A stretch of DNA of 23,684 bases from a virus: positions 1-23,684 of IMG/VR virus record IMGVR_UViG_3300037264_001975. One strand, 5' to 3'. Shown here one piece after another: positions 21,649 to 23,684 of this stretch; position 1 is the first letter of the stretch; the number at the start of each line of letters is the position of its first letter. A program made the translations under genes and the position numbers. The notes under the pieces were generated by a model. That model was not told where the DNA came from, did not search any database, and saw only the letters and a program-made list of their open reading frames with translations.

Positions 21649-22161
21649 ATGGGTGCATTATATATTTTACAAAATAAATTAAATAAAAAATGTTATGTTG
21701 GGCAAACTACTGTGTCAGCAGAACATCGGGTTACAAAACATCTACGAAAAAATAGTATAATTGGGAAAGCCCTAAGAAAATATGGTGTAGAAAACTTTAA
21801 TCAATATATCTTCGAGGGAATTCAAGAAGATACTCTAGATTTTGTAGAGAGCGAAATGATTTCACGTTTAAATAGCATAAGCCCTAACGGATATAATCTT
21901 GATAGCGGCGGAAATAAAAACAAACATATAACAGAAGACACAAAGAGAAAAATGTCATTATCTAAAAAAGGATATAAAAATCCTATGTTTAAAAAGGGAT
22001 ATAAACAAGTTGGAGAGAAAAATCCAATGTTTAATAAGGGATATTTAGTTTCTGGCGAAAAACATGCTGATGTAAACGGCAGCAAAAACCCAAGGTGGAA
22101 AGGTGGAATCGGAAAGAAATACAGAGCAAAACAAAAGCTTCGACATAGAGATATAGTATAA
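21649..22161 (+). CDS. GIY-YIG homing endonuclease, second copy
   Basis: A 170-residue free-standing homing enzyme. The start at 21649 aligns with the first GIY-YIG protein (both MG...Y); an upstream in-frame ATG at 21625 lies inside the previous gene. ALY at 3-5 and YVG at 16-18 form the GIY-YIG core, with likely catalytic Arg27 and Glu67, then NSISPNGYNLDSGG. The C-terminal half has one NUMOD3 unit (TEDTKRKMS) and three short repeats around KNPMFKKGY, which differ from the first enzyme's repeats. The ending is strongly basic. The two enzymes share an ancestor but probably recognise different sites. Confidence 0.88.
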   Translation: MGALYILQNKLNKKCYVGQTTVSAEHRVTKHLRKNSIIGKALRKYGVENFNQYIFEGIQEDTLDFVESEMISRLNSISPNGYNLDSGGNKNKHITEDTKRKMSLSKKGYKNPMFKKGYKQVGEKNPMFNKGYLVSGEKHADVNGSKNPRWKGGIGKKYRAKQKLRHRDIV

Positions 22162-22176
22162 GCACAAGAGGACACT

Positions 22177-22794
22177 ATGGGAAAAGCTAATTATGGTGAT
22201 TATATCTCTAAGAGCTTTGAGGACAGGATTGAAATCAATCTTGCTAATATCAGCAAGAACCCTGACGACGAATTTGCTCTTCTCGGAATTCAATTCATTC
22301 TACCTTATTTTAAATGTGAACTTTGCTCTCACGAACCCTGCCTTTACGCCTACACGGTGAAGAACCTGAAGACGAACATCTCTATGAAGGTCGGCTCGGA
22401 ATGCATCAACCACTTCAAGGGCAAGATGAACATCGATCTGGCCTCCGGCCTCAAGAAGAGGGTCAAATCGGTCATCCGGAAGATGCGGCGCTACATGAAG
22501 AACAGCCTCGAAGAGGTCGAATACAAGACTCTCCCGAAGGAACAGAAGAGGATTCTGGTCACCCGGCTCTTCATGAAGCATCAGGCAATGGAAGCCATCA
22601 AGGGCGACACCAAGAGGGCTATGCTGGCTAAAGAAGATGTCCTGAAGATCATCGAAGAGAATCCTTGGGTCGAGGCTGAGGCCACCCCCACCGAAGATGC
22701 CAAAGAGGCCAAGAAAGAGAAGAAGGCCACCAACAAGAAGTCGGCAATGGGAAAGGCTCCTACGGTCGCCATGGCTGCTAAGGCAACAATCTAA
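22177..22794 (+). CDS. Zinc-finger-like phage protein with G+C-rich body
   Basis: A 205-residue protein with AGAGGA upstream. Cys47, Cys50, Cys55 and Cys76 (CELC, HEPC, VGSEC) form a probable metal site. The pattern CxxC...YxYTVKN...KVGSECI is one I associate with phage proteins annotated only as zinc-finger. Residues 85-150 are basic helices and the C-terminus is an Ala/Lys-rich tail. The first 50 codons are A+T-rich like the rest of the phage, but from about 22325 to the stop the codons turn G+C-rich (CTG, ATC, CGG, AAG), which suggests a chimaeric or recently acquired gene. A terminator follows within 20 bases. Function unknown; nucleic-acid binding is likely from charge. Confidence 0.75.
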   Translation: MGKANYGDYISKSFEDRIEINLANISKNPDDEFALLGIQFILPYFKCELCSHEPCLYAYTVKNLKTNISMKVGSECINHFKGKMNIDLASGLKKRVKSVIRKMRRYMKNSLEEVEYKTLPKEQKRILVTRLFMKHQAMEAIKGDTKRAMLAKEDVLKIIEENPWVEAEATPTEDAKEAKKEKKATNKKSAMGKAPTVAMAAKATI

Positions 22795-22810
22795 CTTAAA
22801 CGCGAAAAGG

Positions 22811-22839
22811 AAAGGCCGCTCTAACCGGCGGCCTTTTTT
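22811..22839 (+). terminator. Rho-independent terminator
   Basis: A 9-bp stem (AAAGGCCGC with GCGGCCTTT) closes an 8-base loop and runs into six T residues. It ends the unit of the G+C-rich zinc-finger gene. The next start codon lies only 5 bases after the T-run. Confidence 0.9.
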
Positions 22840-22844
22840 ATTGT

Positions 22845-23180
22845 ATGAGAAAGATACCAGAAAAACTAACTAAGAGAGAAAGGAAGCCAAGATGGAACTG
22901 GGCTAAACATGCAGTCAGAAGATATAAGTATCTCATAGAGAAGAATGTAATATATAAAGTGGATCCGAAAGATGGGCACCCGGAACTTTACTTTATCATC
23001 AGAGACATAGATGAAAACTATGAATATTTCTTTTTAGAAGTATTGAACTGTAGTCAGGGAACAATCCTTACTTTGAAAGTAGGATCTTTGATTTTTAAAA
23101 CGAACTACTTGTGGCCATCTCATAGGATCTTCAGCAAGAAAGAAATAACGAAGGCGATATTGAAGGGGATATCGATATGA
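22845..23180 (+). CDS. Hypothetical basic protein, possible paralogue of the next gene
   Basis: A 111-residue protein. The ATG at 22845 has no ribosome site of its own, because the terminator T-run ends 5 bases before it. It may be translated from a leaderless or readthrough transcript. The N-terminus is very basic (KLTKRERKPRWNWAKHAVRR). The rest is beta-rich (YFIIRDIDENYEYFFLEVL, then GTILTLKVGSLIF) and ends FSKKEITKAILKGI. The next gene ends with nearly the same block, so the two may be distant duplicates. Its stop overlaps the next start (ATGA). Function unknown. Confidence 0.6.
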   Translation: MRKIPEKLTKRERKPRWNWAKHAVRRYKYLIEKNVIYKVDPKDGHPELYFIIRDIDENYEYFFLEVLNCSQGTILTLKVGSLIFKTNYLWPSHRIFSKKEITKAILKGISI

Positions 23181-23515
23181 GATTGATAGCAGAAAATTTA
23201 CCCCTTTACTTCGATATAATCTATAAGCCCAAGAGAGGAAATCATATTCGCGTGAATCTAATGGTCAATAGCTATATGGGCTCTCAACCATCAGACAAAG
23301 ATGTGATGTTCTTTATCTTTAAAGATCCCAGTCGAGAATATTCTGATGAGGTTGTAGATTCCGTCAATTCTGTTAAAATAGTATGGATAGACTCCGCAGG
23401 AGATAAGGGTTCTATAGTTATGCCAGCTTATAAGTTTGCAAATAACTTCCCCTCTGTAGAGCCTGTTACATCAAAGAAAGAGATTACTATGTGCCTGTTA
23501 AAAGATTTAATTTAA
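23177..23515 (+). CDS. Hypothetical beta-rich protein
   Basis: A 112-residue protein, translationally coupled to the previous gene by an ATGA overlap. Beta strands alternate through most of its length (HIRVNLMVNSYMG, DVMFFIFKD, VKIVWIDSAGDKGSIVMP), and the C-terminus TSKKEITMCLLKDLI resembles that of its neighbour. It has no catalytic motif or signal. Its stop codon overlaps the stop of the convergent minus-strand gene, and no terminator separates the two. Confidence 0.65.
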   Translation: MRLIAENLPLYFDIIYKPKRGNHIRVNLMVNSYMGSQPSDKDVMFFIFKDPSREYSDEVVDSVNSVKIVWIDSAGDKGSIVMPAYKFANNFPSVEPVTSKKEITMCLLKDLI

Positions 23516-23684
23516 TTATTGAAGTCTCGGGGAGATCTTTCTTCTCTGTTGCACTTATCACATCGAGCTCTTACATTTAGCTTGCCACGAGAGAAAACAG
23601 AAATACTCTTTACTTGTCCACCACAAGAGCAATAGAAATTCTGGGTCTTTGATCCCGCGGTTCTCGCGTTCTTACTAATTACTT
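23512..23684 (-). CDS. Zinc-ribbon protein, minus strand, 5' end cut off
   Basis: On the complementary strand the frame is open from the window edge to a TAA at 23512-23514, giving 57 residues of the C-terminus. They include FYCSCGGQVKSISVFSRG, then RCDKCNREERSPRD. The CSC and CDKC pairs separated by about 20 residues make a zinc-ribbon knuckle, and the rest is basic, as in nucleic-acid-binding proteins. It is the only minus-strand gene supported here. It converges on the gene at 23177, with overlapping stop codons, so it marks a border between transcription blocks. No start is visible inside the window. Confidence 0.65.
   Translation of the reverse strand, partial: VISKNARTAGSKTQNFYCSCGGQVKSISVFSRGKLNVRARCDKCNREERSPRDFNN

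Noticed and set aside
3476-22620. The tetrapeptide KGDT in five different proteins (3266, 5018, 6479, portal, 22177)
   Set aside because: The codons and surrounding residues differ in each case. A short Lys/Gly/Asp/Thr string is likely to recur by chance in Lys- and Asp-rich phage proteins.
22300-22631. Overlapping open frames on both strands in the G+C-rich segment
   Set aside because: Stop codons are rare where G+C is high, so long frames appear by chance. The zinc-finger gene on the plus strand has the ribosome site and coherent protein features.

Overview
The window is part of the genome of a tailed, T4-like bacteriophage (myovirus type). It carries the T4-type head-assembly genes in T4 order: terminase large subunit (gp17), portal (gp20), two genes in the gp67/gp68 positions, prohead protease (gp21), scaffold (gp22) and major capsid protein (gp23). 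A gp55-like late sigma factor lies upstream of them. The DNA is A+T-rich, with heavy use of AGA and ATA codons. Strong GGAGG-type ribosome sites and hairpin-plus-T terminators point to a bacterial host. One product has a signal peptide, but the host cannot be named from this sequence.

Layout. (1) 1-557: the 3' end of a gene, closed by a terminator. (2) 603-3148: a tight operon of membrane, secreted and zinc-ribbon proteins of unknown function. (3) 3149-9342: a possible late-promoter region, an acidic protein, the late sigma factor, seven small or unknown genes including a weak small-terminase candidate, and the large terminase. (4) 9416-11169: two small genes, a PD-(D/E)XK Holliday-junction-resolvase-like nuclease and a GIY-YIG homing endonuclease. 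This is where T4 keeps its tail sheath and tube genes. (5) 11129-19286: the head module, ending in a UUCG-loop terminator. The portal gene is interrupted in frame by a 376-residue HNH-containing intein. (6) 19287-21013: a cassette of two paralogous fibronectin-III-like proteins between two terminators with nearly the same stem. (7) 21037-22839: two small genes, a second GIY-YIG endonuclease paralogous to the first, and a zinc-finger gene whose coding sequence turns abruptly G+C-rich. (8) 22845-23684: two small, possibly paralogous genes, then the 3' end of a convergent minus-strand zinc-ribbon gene running off the window. That last gene is the only minus-strand gene I can support.

How the parts fit. 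The portal, scaffold and core-type proteins build a prohead. The gp21-type protease matures it and the terminase fills it with DNA, whose branches the resolvase-like nuclease may trim. The late sigma factor probably drives late promoters; one candidate motif (AAAGATAAATA) recurs in two intergenic regions. Several short proteins begin with an amphipathic helix ending in LxE, the T4 prohead protease consensus, and may be internal head proteins.

Most worth following up: the intein with a non-canonical C-terminus; the portal gene's lack of an ATG or GTG start next to a homing gene that seems to have taken its ribosome site; the terminator-bracketed Fn3 cassette; the G+C-rich gene segment; and the possible capsid-targeting peptides. 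I saw no tRNA, rRNA, CRISPR array or insertion sequence.
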